Below are positions 24,874-33,203 of a stretch of 64,000 nucleotides of DNA, piece by piece. This DNA comes from Lentisphaerota bacterium. GTDB lineage: Bacteria > Verrucomicrobiota > Lentisphaeria > Oligosphaerales > JABHEG01. The notes under the pieces are model-generated. The model did not search any database and had not been told where the DNA came from. It saw only the letters and a program-made list of their open reading frames with translations. Both the position numbers and the translations under genes were made by a program. Numbering within the stretch: the first letter of the stretch is position 1; each line of letters opens with the position of its first letter. The stretch is from assembly GCA_018676675.1 (NCBI GenBank), contig JABHEG010000200.1, positions 1-64,000 on the forward strand, in the 5' to 3' direction.

Positions 24874-26913
24874 CCTCGCCCGAGATTAGCTTCCCTCACC
24901 GCCGCCTTGCTGTTAGCCGTCCCCCTTCACGAGACGCGGGGAGAGGACACAGCATCCCGGGTACTTGTGCTTGATCCTGTGCTGATCACCGCCCGAGGCC
25001 GAGGGAGCAGATTGTCGGCTACACCTGGTGGGCTCGGGCTTGTGCGGCCCGAACAGATCACGGTCGAGCAGCCGCTGAGCTTGACGAACATCACAAGTCG
25101 CCTCCCCGGTGTCACTAAGGCTTCAGACTCGGCCTGGGGGTCAGCGATTAACATCCGTGGTCTGAGCCGGAACCGCGTGCTGTTTCTTGTAGATGGGGCA
25201 CGAGTCAATACCGCGACCGACATCAATGCCCAGTTCGGCACGGTCAACGCCTCAGATGTCCAGCGTATAGAGGTCCTCAAGGGCCCCGTCAGCTCACTGT
25301 ACGGTTCAGGCTCAATTGGTGGCGTCGTCAATGTCCTGACCAAGAGCGGCAGTTTCCAGGACGAACCCGGATGGCACGGAGAGCTGAACAATTCGCTCCA
25401 AACCAACCCTTCCGGCCCGAACACGTACGGGAATGTGACGTACGGGACAGACCGCTGGTGGGTCTTCGCCTCCGGCAGTTGGCGTGATCACGACAGCTAT
25501 GAAGATGCAGACGGCAATGACGTGCACAACAGCCAGTTCACAGATCACCATGGGACACTGAAACTTGCCCTCAAGTGGGATGAGGAACAGATGACCGAGT
25601 TTCAGTATCAACGCCTGGAAGCCCGAGACGTTGGGGTCCCCGGGAAGGGGCTGAGTCTGCCAACAGGCCCGGACGTCGCGTACCCGAGAACAACGAGAGA
25701 ACTGGTCAGCCTCACCCACACGATCCATCCCGGGAGCGGCGCCCTGGAGGAGTCACGCGTGCAGCTTTACCGGCAGGAAGTCGGTCGCCGGGTCGAGATT
25801 GACCGGTTCCCGGGCGGCCCCGTCAATCTGATCGCGCCGGAGGCCGACCACGTCACCCTCGGAGCTCGGTGGCAGAACACGATCGTCCTGGCCCCGCACA
25901 CCGTTGTTGGCGGCCTCGACGTCTGGAATTGGAGCTACAAAGGAGAGCGAAAGAAGTTCCTGGCCAGCGGAGCAACCATCGAGGATTCCCCCCTGGCGGA
26001 TTCTGAACAGCTTTCGGCGGGTCTGTTCGCCGAAGACGACTGGGCTCTCACCGAGGCCCTCGTTCTCAACCTCGGAGCTCGGGTTGACCTGATGTCGAGC
26101 ACGAGCGAGGAAATCCTCCGCACGATCTCTCCCCCAGGACCGGTCATGCGGGGAGGACAGTCGGAAGACGATATCAGCTGGAACGCCCACGTTGGGCTTA
26201 CGTGGATGGCCGGCGAGCGATGGTCAACAACCTTCCTGGTCGCTTCCAGCTACCGTTCGCCGGATCTCCTGGATCGCTACAAGTACCTCAACCTTGGCGG
26301 CGGTGGCGAGCTGTTTGGCAACCCCGACCTGGATCCGGAACAGTCATTCTTCGTCGAGTACGGCCTGCACTACACCGGTCCCCGCGTTCGTGTCAGCGGC
26401 AGCCTGTTCGCAAATGTCATCGATGACCTGATTGTCGATCCCAGCCCGGGGGTCGGGGTCCGCGGGATGGAGAACGTTGAGGAGGCTGAGATCACAGGTC
26501 TGGAGCTGGACGCTGAATGGCTCATGTCTCCTGACCTTCGAGCCTACGGCAACGTGGCTTACGCGGAAGGCGTGAACAAGACACGCGACGAAGCCCTCTC
26601 CTTTGTGCCCCCGCTCAACGGTCTGCTCGGCTTGCGCTACGGAGGAAACTCGGGACCCTGGGCTCAGATAGAGACCGAGTGGGCTGCCAACCAAAGCGAT
26701 GTCGCTTCCGCAGAAACCCGGACGGACGGCTGGGCGGCAGTAAACGCCAACGTCGGCTACGGCTTCGAAGCAGGACATGCCCACCACGACATTGTCCTCA
26801 GCGCCGACAACCTCTTCGATACCGACTACCGCAACCATCTCTCGACCTCGCGCGGATTTGAGCTGAGAGAGCCTGGCCGCAACGTTCAGGTGACCTGGCG
26901 GGTCCTCTTCTGA
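24874..26913 (+). CDS. TonB-dependent outer-membrane receptor
   Basis: A 679-residue receptor with a signal peptide (SLTAALLLAVPLHETRG), the plug domain ('ITSRLPGV', 'INIRGLSRNRVLFLVDGARV', 'IEVLKGPVSSLYGSGSIGGVVNVLTK') and a C-terminal 22-strand-type barrel ending in 'VTWRVLF' with the terminal Phe needed for barrel assembly. Such receptors import siderophores, cobalamin or sugars with TonB-ExbBD energy. The substrate cannot be told; the attenuator upstream may give a clue. The ATG at 24874 has AGGAAAAGGA upstream; an in-frame ATG at 24844 is an alternative. It is cotranscribed with the TM1266-family gene. Confidence 0.92.
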   Translation, partial: PRPRLASLTAALLLAVPLHETRGEDTASRVLVLDPVLITARGRGSRLSATPGGLGLVRPEQITVEQPLSLTNITSRLPGVTKASDSAWGSAINIRGLSRNRVLFLVDGARVNTATDINAQFGTVNASDVQRIEVLKGPVSSLYGSGSIGGVVNVLTKSGSFQDEPGWHGELNNSLQTNPSGPNTYGNVTYGTDRWWVFASGSWRDHDSYEDADGNDVHNSQFTDHHGTLKLALKWDEEQMTEFQYQRLEARDVGVPGKGLSLPTGPDVAYPRTTRELVSLTHTIHPGSGALEESRVQLYRQEVGRRVEIDRFPGGPVNLIAPEADHVTLGARWQNTIVLAPHTVVGGLDVWNWSYKGERKKFLASGATIEDSPLADSEQLSAGLFAEDDWALTEALVLNLGARVDLMSSTSEEILRTISPPGPVMRGGQSEDDISWNAHVGLTWMAGERWSTTFLVASSYRSPDLLDRYKYLNLGGGGELFGNPDLDPEQSFFVEYGLHYTGPRVRVSGSLFANVIDDLIVDPSPGVGVRGMENVEEAEITGLELDAEWLMSPDLRAYGNVAYAEGVNKTRDEALSFVPPLNGLLGLRYGGNSGPWAQIETEWAANQSDVASAETRTDGWAAVNANVGYGFEAGHAHHDIVLSADNLFDTDYRNHLSTSRGFELREPGRNVQVTWRVLF

Positions 26914-27181
26914 GGCAGAGGCCGAACGTGCCCCACAGGTTGCACCACGTGGCTGTATCCGGTATGCTTGGCCTCGGATCCAGCCGCAGTACTGTTGAGC
27001 TGGCATTCTCACGGAGAAGACGGCCGCTGAGGACATCGGCCCTCCAGCACTTCTCGAACTCGGAAATGCTCTTGGAGGATCGGCGTCCCCGACGACCGTG
27101 CCTTAAGTCAACAGCATTGGGGCTAACCGCACGCGTGCCATCCTCTGAATCCGGAAGAGTGGGGCAAGGGAGACTAGGAAC

Positions 27182-29110
27182 ATGCCGTCCCGAGTCGGGA
27201 GCAAACGCCCACGGAAGAGTCCGGGACCGAATCCCGGGCCCAAGGGCTGGTGGGGAGACCGGCGACGGCGTTTCTGGTTCCTTCTCGCCGGGATCACCCT
27301 CTGCGGGCTCCTGCTGCGCCTGGCCGTGTGCGCTGAGCTCAGCACGATTCGGTCCGTTTTGGATCCGTGGTCCGGAACAGACATGGCCACGTACAAACGC
27401 ACGGCTGCCGAAATCGCCGGGGGGCAGTGGCCGGAGCGGTTCTACTATCAGCCGTTCTACTACGCCGTCTTCCTGCCGCTTCTCTATCGCCTATTCGGCG
27501 TCGGTGCCTGGCCTGTGCTGTTCACCCAGGCTGTTCTGGGGGCAGCGACGGTCTGGTTGACTGGAGTGATCGGAGCCCGTCTTTTCGGCCGCAGAGCCGG
27601 GATCTGTGGAGGAACACTGCTCGCCCTCTCTCAATTCCACATCTTCTACACGCCTTTCCTTCTGATCGCCGTACTGCAGAGCTTCTGGATGGCCGCCATC
27701 GTGTGGATCGTGTTCCGGGCCCATGACACGAAGCGCCCTGGATGGTGGATGGGGGCGGCCGCAGTAACCGGCTGCGCCATACTGACTAGAGGAAACGTCC
27801 TGCTCATTGTCCCAGGCATGATCGCGATGCTTGCCTGGGACCACCGTCAACAGCCACGTCGTGGCGTGTTGCTGACGACACTTTTCCTGGCCCTCATGTA
27901 TGCCCCTCAGGTGCCGTTCGCGCTGAGGAACATGTCGCACTACGACCGCTGGACAGGGCCATCCTCCGCACAGGATGCGGTGTTGGCGTTGGGGAACACG
28001 CCGGAGGCTCCGCCGGGGGGATTGCTCTATCCGCCACTGTTCGCGGAGTGGATGAAGCGTGCTGAGGCACCCGGGGATGCCCGAGTTTCCGTAACGACCC
28101 AGATGCTCGGCTGGATCCGGGAAGAGCCCCTGGCGTTCGCGGAACTCAAGTGGAAAACATTCCTCCTGTTCTGGAACAAGCAGGAGATCCCCAACAACGT
28201 AGGGATCTCAGCAGAGGGTTCACGAAGCCATATACTCCATTGGCCGGTCTTACTCCCGTTCGCTGTGATCGGGACCGCCGGGCTCGCGGGGGTTCTTCTC
28301 CTTCTGCGTCGCCGTTCCCCTCCCTGCCTGTTCCTCTACTTCGCGCTCGCCGTGTACTGTGGAGCAACCGTCCTCTTCTACATGTTGGCGCGCTTCCGCC
28401 TGCCCGCAGTCCCGCTGTTCTGCGTCTTCGGAGGGGGTGCGATCGACCACGCCATCAGGCGAGCCCGCGCCCGGCGACCCGGGGACGAGCAGCGGCGGAA
28501 GCTGCTCACGGGCGTCCTGGTCTGGTGTGTGTCCGCGTTTATCGTGTGTGCGGCCTTCCCGTTCTACCAGGCGCACGCGGAGAGACACGTTGTCCGCGTC
28601 GCACGCCCGAACGGGGTGCTGGCTGTGACCGCGGAAGAAACACGGCTGTACGACCACGGCCCCGAGCTCACCGGGGGCTGGGCCGGCTTCCCCGTCCCGC
28701 CTCAAGGTGTGGCGATCCGCAAGGCGTTCCAGGCAGAACCGCGACGCCTGCCGGACGCAGACGCCGTCCCCCCCCATGTGCGCATCCCGATCCAGGCGCA
28801 GGCAGGAACAAGAGTAGCCGTCTCCGCCGTATGGGAAGGGCAACAAGGCAAGACGGAGACGTTCACCTTCCCAGCAACTCCCCCTTCGGAGCTGAAATGG
28901 CTCGACGTCGCCTTGCCCATCACCCCATCCGACAGGCCACTCGCACTGGTCGTCAGCCTGAGGTCAGACTCCGGCAAGGCCTTCCTGGTCGTCGACGGTC
29001 ACCGAGATTACCATCGGACAACGGTCCTTGGCCCCAGTGATCCCGCCCCGCTGAATGCCGAAGCCTGCATCGAGCTCGTATGGAGAAACTCGGAGCAGGT
29101 CAGCCCGTGA
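27182..29110 (+). CDS. GT-C fold membrane glycosyltransferase (family 39 / ArnT-PMT-like)
   Basis: A 642-residue protein with a short basic cytoplasmic start and about ten transmembrane helices up to residue 460, then a periplasmic beta-rich tail of about 180 residues. The first periplasmic loop after helix 1 carries acidic residues ('DPWSGTDMATYKRTA') and a 'YYQPFYYAVF' segment, as in polyprenol-phosphate-dependent mannosyl/arabinosyl transferases, where an Asp is catalytic. It would transfer a lipid-linked sugar to a protein or glycolipid. An AGGAA site precedes the ATG. It follows the TonB receptor after a 268-bp gap and appears unrelated in function. Confidence 0.78.
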   Translation: MPSRVGSKRPRKSPGPNPGPKGWWGDRRRRFWFLLAGITLCGLLLRLAVCAELSTIRSVLDPWSGTDMATYKRTAAEIAGGQWPERFYYQPFYYAVFLPLLYRLFGVGAWPVLFTQAVLGAATVWLTGVIGARLFGRRAGICGGTLLALSQFHIFYTPFLLIAVLQSFWMAAIVWIVFRAHDTKRPGWWMGAAAVTGCAILTRGNVLLIVPGMIAMLAWDHRQQPRRGVLLTTLFLALMYAPQVPFALRNMSHYDRWTGPSSAQDAVLALGNTPEAPPGGLLYPPLFAEWMKRAEAPGDARVSVTTQMLGWIREEPLAFAELKWKTFLLFWNKQEIPNNVGISAEGSRSHILHWPVLLPFAVIGTAGLAGVLLLLRRRSPPCLFLYFALAVYCGATVLFYMLARFRLPAVPLFCVFGGGAIDHAIRRARARRPGDEQRRKLLTGVLVWCVSAFIVCAAFPFYQAHAERHVVRVARPNGVLAVTAEETRLYDHGPELTGGWAGFPVPPQGVAIRKAFQAEPRRLPDADAVPPHVRIPIQAQAGTRVAVSAVWEGQQGKTETFTFPATPPSELKWLDVALPITPSDRPLALVVSLRSDSGKAFLVVDGHRDYHRTTVLGPSDPAPLNAEACIELVWRNSEQVSP

Positions 29111-29174
29111 AGAGACCGACTTGCCTCGCGTCTCTTCCTGACCGGGATCAGATCAGTAGATCAACGACCCGAGA

Positions 29175-31004
29175 TCACGGTTTCGGGGTCTGCCCGGGGT
29201 TGGGCAATGAAGGCGTAGCGGGTGGGGTGGCCTTACGAGGAGACGTGTAGGTCGGCCTACGGTACCGGGACTTGCTGCGTCGGTTGTACGGGAAGCGTGG
29301 ACGCACTGGGGTGACTCTCTGGTCAGGGGCAGGCGATGGTGGCTGAGCCGAAGGAACGGTGCGGGGGGGTGAAACGCGGCCCGGGGTGACTGCGTTCGGG
29401 ATGACGCGGGAAGGAGTCGGGACAAGAGCCCGGGTTGTGGCCGAATTGGGAGGGGGGCGGACAGCTCCCCGGAAACGCACCAACTGCAAGCGCATGTAGG
29501 CGGACAGCTCTGGATCCTCATTGCGCTTGAGGAACTCGGCCACGACACGTCGGCTCTCAACGTCGACTGTACGCAGAAGGCCGTCCGCTGCCGCCCGGCG
29601 GATTTCGACGCTCTCATCCTGCAGCGAATCGGCGAGCAACTGCTGCCAGTCGGGGATCCGCTTCAGGTGGGCGAGGCGAATCGCGGCAAGGCGGGTCTTC
29701 ACATCCTCATCCAGCAATCCATCCACAACAAGCTCGGCCGCCTGCTCAGTTGGAAACACGGCCAGCAAGGCAAGGGCTGAACGACGAACGTCCACAAATC
29801 GGGACTCCATCAATCCACGGACGACCTCAGGAGTCAGTTCTTTGATCCGTCGTTGGAGCACCATCATGGAGGAGCGCCGGACACTGCTGGATTCGTCATT
29901 GGCAAGACGCACGAACTCAGTCACCGATACGGTGCTGTCCCGCAGACCGCCCAGAACCTGCACCGCCTCCGCCCGCAGGGTGACGGGGCCATCCCGCCCC
30001 AAGGCCAGTAGAACGCTTTGGGCCTCCTCCGGAAAGCGGTACATGTAGCGGATCAGCCCACGGCGCTCATCGACCGAGACAGCCGGATCAGCCAGCAGAC
30101 GCTTGAGAAGCGTAAACGCATTCGGATTCTCTATGCGGGCCAACAGCTTAACAGCTTCGCAACGCACAGCCGGATCAGCATCCTGGGCAAGCCGCAGCAG
30201 CAGTGACGACGCCGCTGTCCCGTGCGTCCCAAGAGCTCGAACCACCTCCCGGCGAACGATCGTGTCGGGATCTTGAACGAGATCCACCAGCGCTCCGGGA
30301 CCATCTTTCTCCGGCTGGAGAAGCGCAGCGTAAGCCTGCACAGCGATCACGCGGACCTCGCGGTCCGGATCTCGGAGGCAGCCCTCAACGGCTGCCCGAT
30401 CAAAGGACGTTCGTACATACGGGTGCAGAGCCAGCACATTCTTGCGGACGGTCGCATCTCCATCTACCAACGCCGAATTCAGTAAGGCCACATCCTCCGG
30501 GGAGGGAGGAAGACTGCTCCGCCGGCCCCGTAGGGGAGGACCGCCAACCATCCCCAACAGGCCGCCCCCAAGCACAGTCTTGAGCTGGGATGATGCGATG
30601 CGGCGGATATGGACATCGGGATCTCCGAGCAACCGCATCAATGGCGTCCGGGCCGCGATCAGAGAGGCGGGCTTCTCACTGAGGGAAACGAGGGCGGACC
30701 GGCGGACAGCAGCATCCTCATCCGCGAGAGCTCGGACCAGAGCCTGCTGAGCCCTTGGATCGGCATACTTCCCCAGAATCAGAATCGCCCGACGACGCAC
30801 CGTCACATCCGTCCCGGCGTAGTCCCGCAGACACTTGGCAATCGTCTCGGACTCTGTCTCGTGCCCATCTCTACGAGGCTCGGGAACCAATGGGGAACGG
30901 AGGCCGGAGACACGCGAGGCCGGGGCTCGCGGGCGACCGTTCAGGAAAGGCTGTGCGGATGCTTGGACAGCGAACAGCAGACAGATCACACTCGCAAGGG
31001 TCAT
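29175..31004 (-). CDS. Secreted HEAT-repeat protein
   Basis: A 609-residue protein with a signal peptide (TLASVICLLFAVQASAQ). From about residue 50 to 510 it is an array of HEAT/PBS-lyase-type helical repeats with the recurring pattern 'D..VR..A...L' ('DVTVRRRAILILGKYADPRAQQAL', 'DPDTIVRREVVRALG' and others, over a dozen units). The last 90 residues are Pro/Arg/Thr-rich and basic. HEAT arrays scaffold protein-protein interactions. The ATG at 31004 was chosen because it begins the signal peptide; the frame is open 55 codons upstream. It follows dnaJ on the same strand. Confidence 0.85.
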   Translation of the reverse strand: MTLASVICLLFAVQASAQPFLNGRPRAPASRVSGLRSPLVPEPRRDGHETESETIAKCLRDYAGTDVTVRRRAILILGKYADPRAQQALVRALADEDAAVRRSALVSLSEKPASLIAARTPLMRLLGDPDVHIRRIASSQLKTVLGGGLLGMVGGPPLRGRRSSLPPSPEDVALLNSALVDGDATVRKNVLALHPYVRTSFDRAAVEGCLRDPDREVRVIAVQAYAALLQPEKDGPGALVDLVQDPDTIVRREVVRALGTHGTAASSLLLRLAQDADPAVRCEAVKLLARIENPNAFTLLKRLLADPAVSVDERRGLIRYMYRFPEEAQSVLLALGRDGPVTLRAEAVQVLGGLRDSTVSVTEFVRLANDESSSVRRSSMMVLQRRIKELTPEVVRGLMESRFVDVRRSALALLAVFPTEQAAELVVDGLLDEDVKTRLAAIRLAHLKRIPDWQQLLADSLQDESVEIRRAAADGLLRTVDVESRRVVAEFLKRNEDPELSAYMRLQLVRFRGAVRPPPNSATTRALVPTPSRVIPNAVTPGRVSPPRTVPSAQPPSPAPDQRVTPVRPRFPYNRRSKSRYRRPTYTSPRKATPPATPSLPNPGQTPKP

Positions 31005-31189
31005 ACATCCCCGAACATGTTCCCCTCTCCCGCCGCGTCGGCGAGGAAAGCCGTCTGCGAAGGTTGCGAGCGTGGAGTTGGTGGAATCCGGACGGATGAG
31101 CCTGCCTCCAGCCGTGCGAGAAGCACCGGTCGACGACGACGTTCCCGCCCAGCCGCCGGGCGATGGCACACCGTCGTCCGGTATGCGGA

Positions 31190-32305
31190 TCAGGAAAAGA
31201 AACGTTTGGCTTTCTTCAGAAACGCTCGGAGCTTTGGGTGGACACGCTCATCGCATGATTCGCCAAACTCCTTCAGCTTCGCCTTCTGGCCCCCATTCAG
31301 GTTGGTGGGCACCTCGATAACCACGCGCACATGTTGGTCACCACGACCGTACCCGCGCAGTGAGGGAATTCCCTTCCCGCGCAGTCGAAACACGGAGCCG
31401 CTCTGCGTTCCCGACGGGATCTTCAGTTCGGCGGGTCCACCGACCGTGGGAACCTGAATCTTGCCCCCCAACGCGGCGAGGTGGAAGGCCAACGGGACCT
31501 CGCAGTAGAGGTCCTCTCCGTCACGCTCAAAAACGTCATGATCACGAACGTGAATGACCACGTAGAGATCCCCACGAGGTCCTCCACGTCTTCCGGCCTC
31601 GCCCTCTCCGGCAACGCGGAGCCTCGAGCCCGTGTCAACGCCTGCGGGGATGCGAATCTGAATGCGTTTCCGTTTCTGCACACGCCCTTCGCCGCTGCAC
31701 TGTCGGCAAGGCTTCTCAATCACTTCACCCGTGCCACGACACGTCGGACAGCGCTGGCGGATACTGAAGAAGCCCTGAGCCATGGTGACTTGTCCGGTTC
31801 CGTGGCAGGCAGGGCACGATTTCCGCGATGTCCCCTCCTCGCAGCCGGAACCTGTGCACCGGGAACACGTCTCCGCCCGAGGAATCTCGATCTCTCGATC
31901 GGCCCCGAAGACGGCATCCTCGAAGTCAACCTGGAGGTTGTAGCGGAGGTCTGCTCCAGGCTGCGGTCCCGTCTGCTGCCGGCTCGAGCCGCCGCCGAAG
32001 AAACTGTCGAATCCGGACCCGCCAAAGAACTGAGAAAAGATGTCGAACGGGTCGACATTTTCGCCGCCGCCGCGGCCACTGCGCGTGTAGGCATCGTGCC
32101 CAAACTGATCGTACTTCCGCCGTTTCTGGTCGTCACTCAGCACCTCGTAGGCTGAGGAGACCTCTTTGAAGCTCTCCTCGGCCTCTTTGTCCCCCGGGTT
32201 CTTGTCCGGGTGGTACTTGATGGCGAGTTTTCGGTAGGCCTTTTTGATGTCGTCCTGCGACGCAGAACGTCCAACCCCCAGTGTTTCGTAATAGTCTTTG
32301 CCCAT
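31190..32305 (-). CDS. dnaJ: Chaperone protein DnaJ
   Basis: A 371-residue type-I J-protein that stimulates DnaK ATPase. The J domain ('DYYETLGVGRSAS', HPD motif near residue 33) is followed by a Gly/Phe linker, a zinc finger with four CxxCxGxG repeats (CSRCTGSG, CPACHGTG, CPTCRGTG, CRQCSGEG) and the C-terminal substrate-binding and dimerisation domains. Length is standard. Its ATG lies four bases after the grpE stop with no separate Shine-Dalgarno, so translation is probably coupled. Confidence 0.96.
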   Translation of the reverse strand: MGKDYYETLGVGRSASQDDIKKAYRKLAIKYHPDKNPGDKEAEESFKEVSSAYEVLSDDQKRRKYDQFGHDAYTRSGRGGGENVDPFDIFSQFFGGSGFDSFFGGGSSRQQTGPQPGADLRYNLQVDFEDAVFGADREIEIPRAETCSRCTGSGCEEGTSRKSCPACHGTGQVTMAQGFFSIRQRCPTCRGTGEVIEKPCRQCSGEGRVQKRKRIQIRIPAGVDTGSRLRVAGEGEAGRRGGPRGDLYVVIHVRDHDVFERDGEDLYCEVPLAFHLAALGGKIQVPTVGGPAELKIPSGTQSGSVFRLRGKGIPSLRGYGRGDQHVRVVIEVPTNLNGGQKAKLKEFGESCDERVHPKLRAFLKKAKRFFS

Positions 32306-32309
32306 GGCG

Positions 32310-32918
32310 TTACTCAGCCGGCTCGTCGGCCGCATCCTCCGCTTCTGCAACCGGCGGACCGGCGCTGACGATCACGGTAGCAGGGCGGATGAGCTTCTCT
32401 CCCAGGAGAAAACCGGGCTTCCACTGCCGGACGATGTTTCCTTCAGGGATTTCCTCGGAAGGCTCCTGCGCGATGGCTTCGTGCTTCGTGGGGTCAAAGA
32501 TCTCACCGGCCGATTTGACCTCCGAAACACCCAAGTTCTCGAATGTACGCTGGAACTCGGCCAAGATCATCTCCATGCCCTGCTTGAGGGTCGCGACGTC
32601 TTCGCTCTGGTCGGCATGGTCCATGGCCATCCTGAAATGGTCAAGGACAGTGAGAAACTCCTGCACGGTGAGCAGTTTCACGTGTTCGCGGATCTCGGCG
32701 AACTCCCGTTGTGTCCGCTTCCGATAGTTGTCGAACTCCGCCTTCGACCTGAGGATCTTGTCACGCGCTTCGGCAAGGAGTTTCTGAGGATCCTCCGCAA
32801 CCGTCTTCACATCTGGAGCGGCACTCTCCTCCGCAACAGGGCCCACCTTCGCCCCCTTCTCAGCGGCGGCCTTCGAAACAGAGCGCTTCGGCTTTTTCTT
32901 ACTCTTGGGTGTCTTCAT
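32310..32918 (-). CDS. grpE: Nucleotide exchange factor GrpE
   Basis: A 202-residue DnaK exchange factor. A basic, low-complexity N-terminus (KTPKSKKKPKRS) and a long helix ('LAEARDKILRSKAEFDNYRKRTQREF') precede the beta-domain with the GrpE signature 'FDPTKHEAIAQEPSEEIPEGNIVRQWKPGFLLGEKLIRPATVIVS' region (residues about 137-182). The ATG at 32918 starts the homologous part. grpE-dnaJ is the classic pair; dnaK is not in the window. I found no CIRCE element in the 285-bp gap upstream. Confidence 0.94.
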   Translation of the reverse strand: MKTPKSKKKPKRSVSKAAAEKGAKVGPVAEESAAPDVKTVAEDPQKLLAEARDKILRSKAEFDNYRKRTQREFAEIREHVKLLTVQEFLTVLDHFRMAMDHADQSEDVATLKQGMEMILAEFQRTFENLGVSEVKSAGEIFDPTKHEAIAQEPSEEIPEGNIVRQWKPGFLLGEKLIRPATVIVSAGPPVAEAEDAADEPAE

Positions 32919-33203
32919 CTGGATTTCGTGGGGAACCTTCCATGTGCAGCGCCCGGCAGAGGACGCAGGAGAATCATCCGCAGTTGGCCATCCGGATCTC
33001 GGGCAACCGGGTAATTTGCCACGACAGAAGTCTTTTTCCAGCTTGGGAACGTTGAGTTTCCCACCCATCCTCCAAATGGCGACGAGCTCTATCCCAAGGC
33101 CACGCGAAGTGACGGGGGGCCACCGACAGCGCTCAATTCCCCGGGCACTGAGGGATGGAGGGAGTTCATTGGACCGCCCTTCCGCGGCCAGGACAACGGA
33201 AGC

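Noticed and set aside
32919..33203. CIRCE or sigma54 promoter ahead of grpE-dnaJ
   Set aside because: No TTAGCACTC-N9-GAGTGCTAA is present, and a TGGCA/TTGC pair on the minus strand has the wrong spacing for sigma54.
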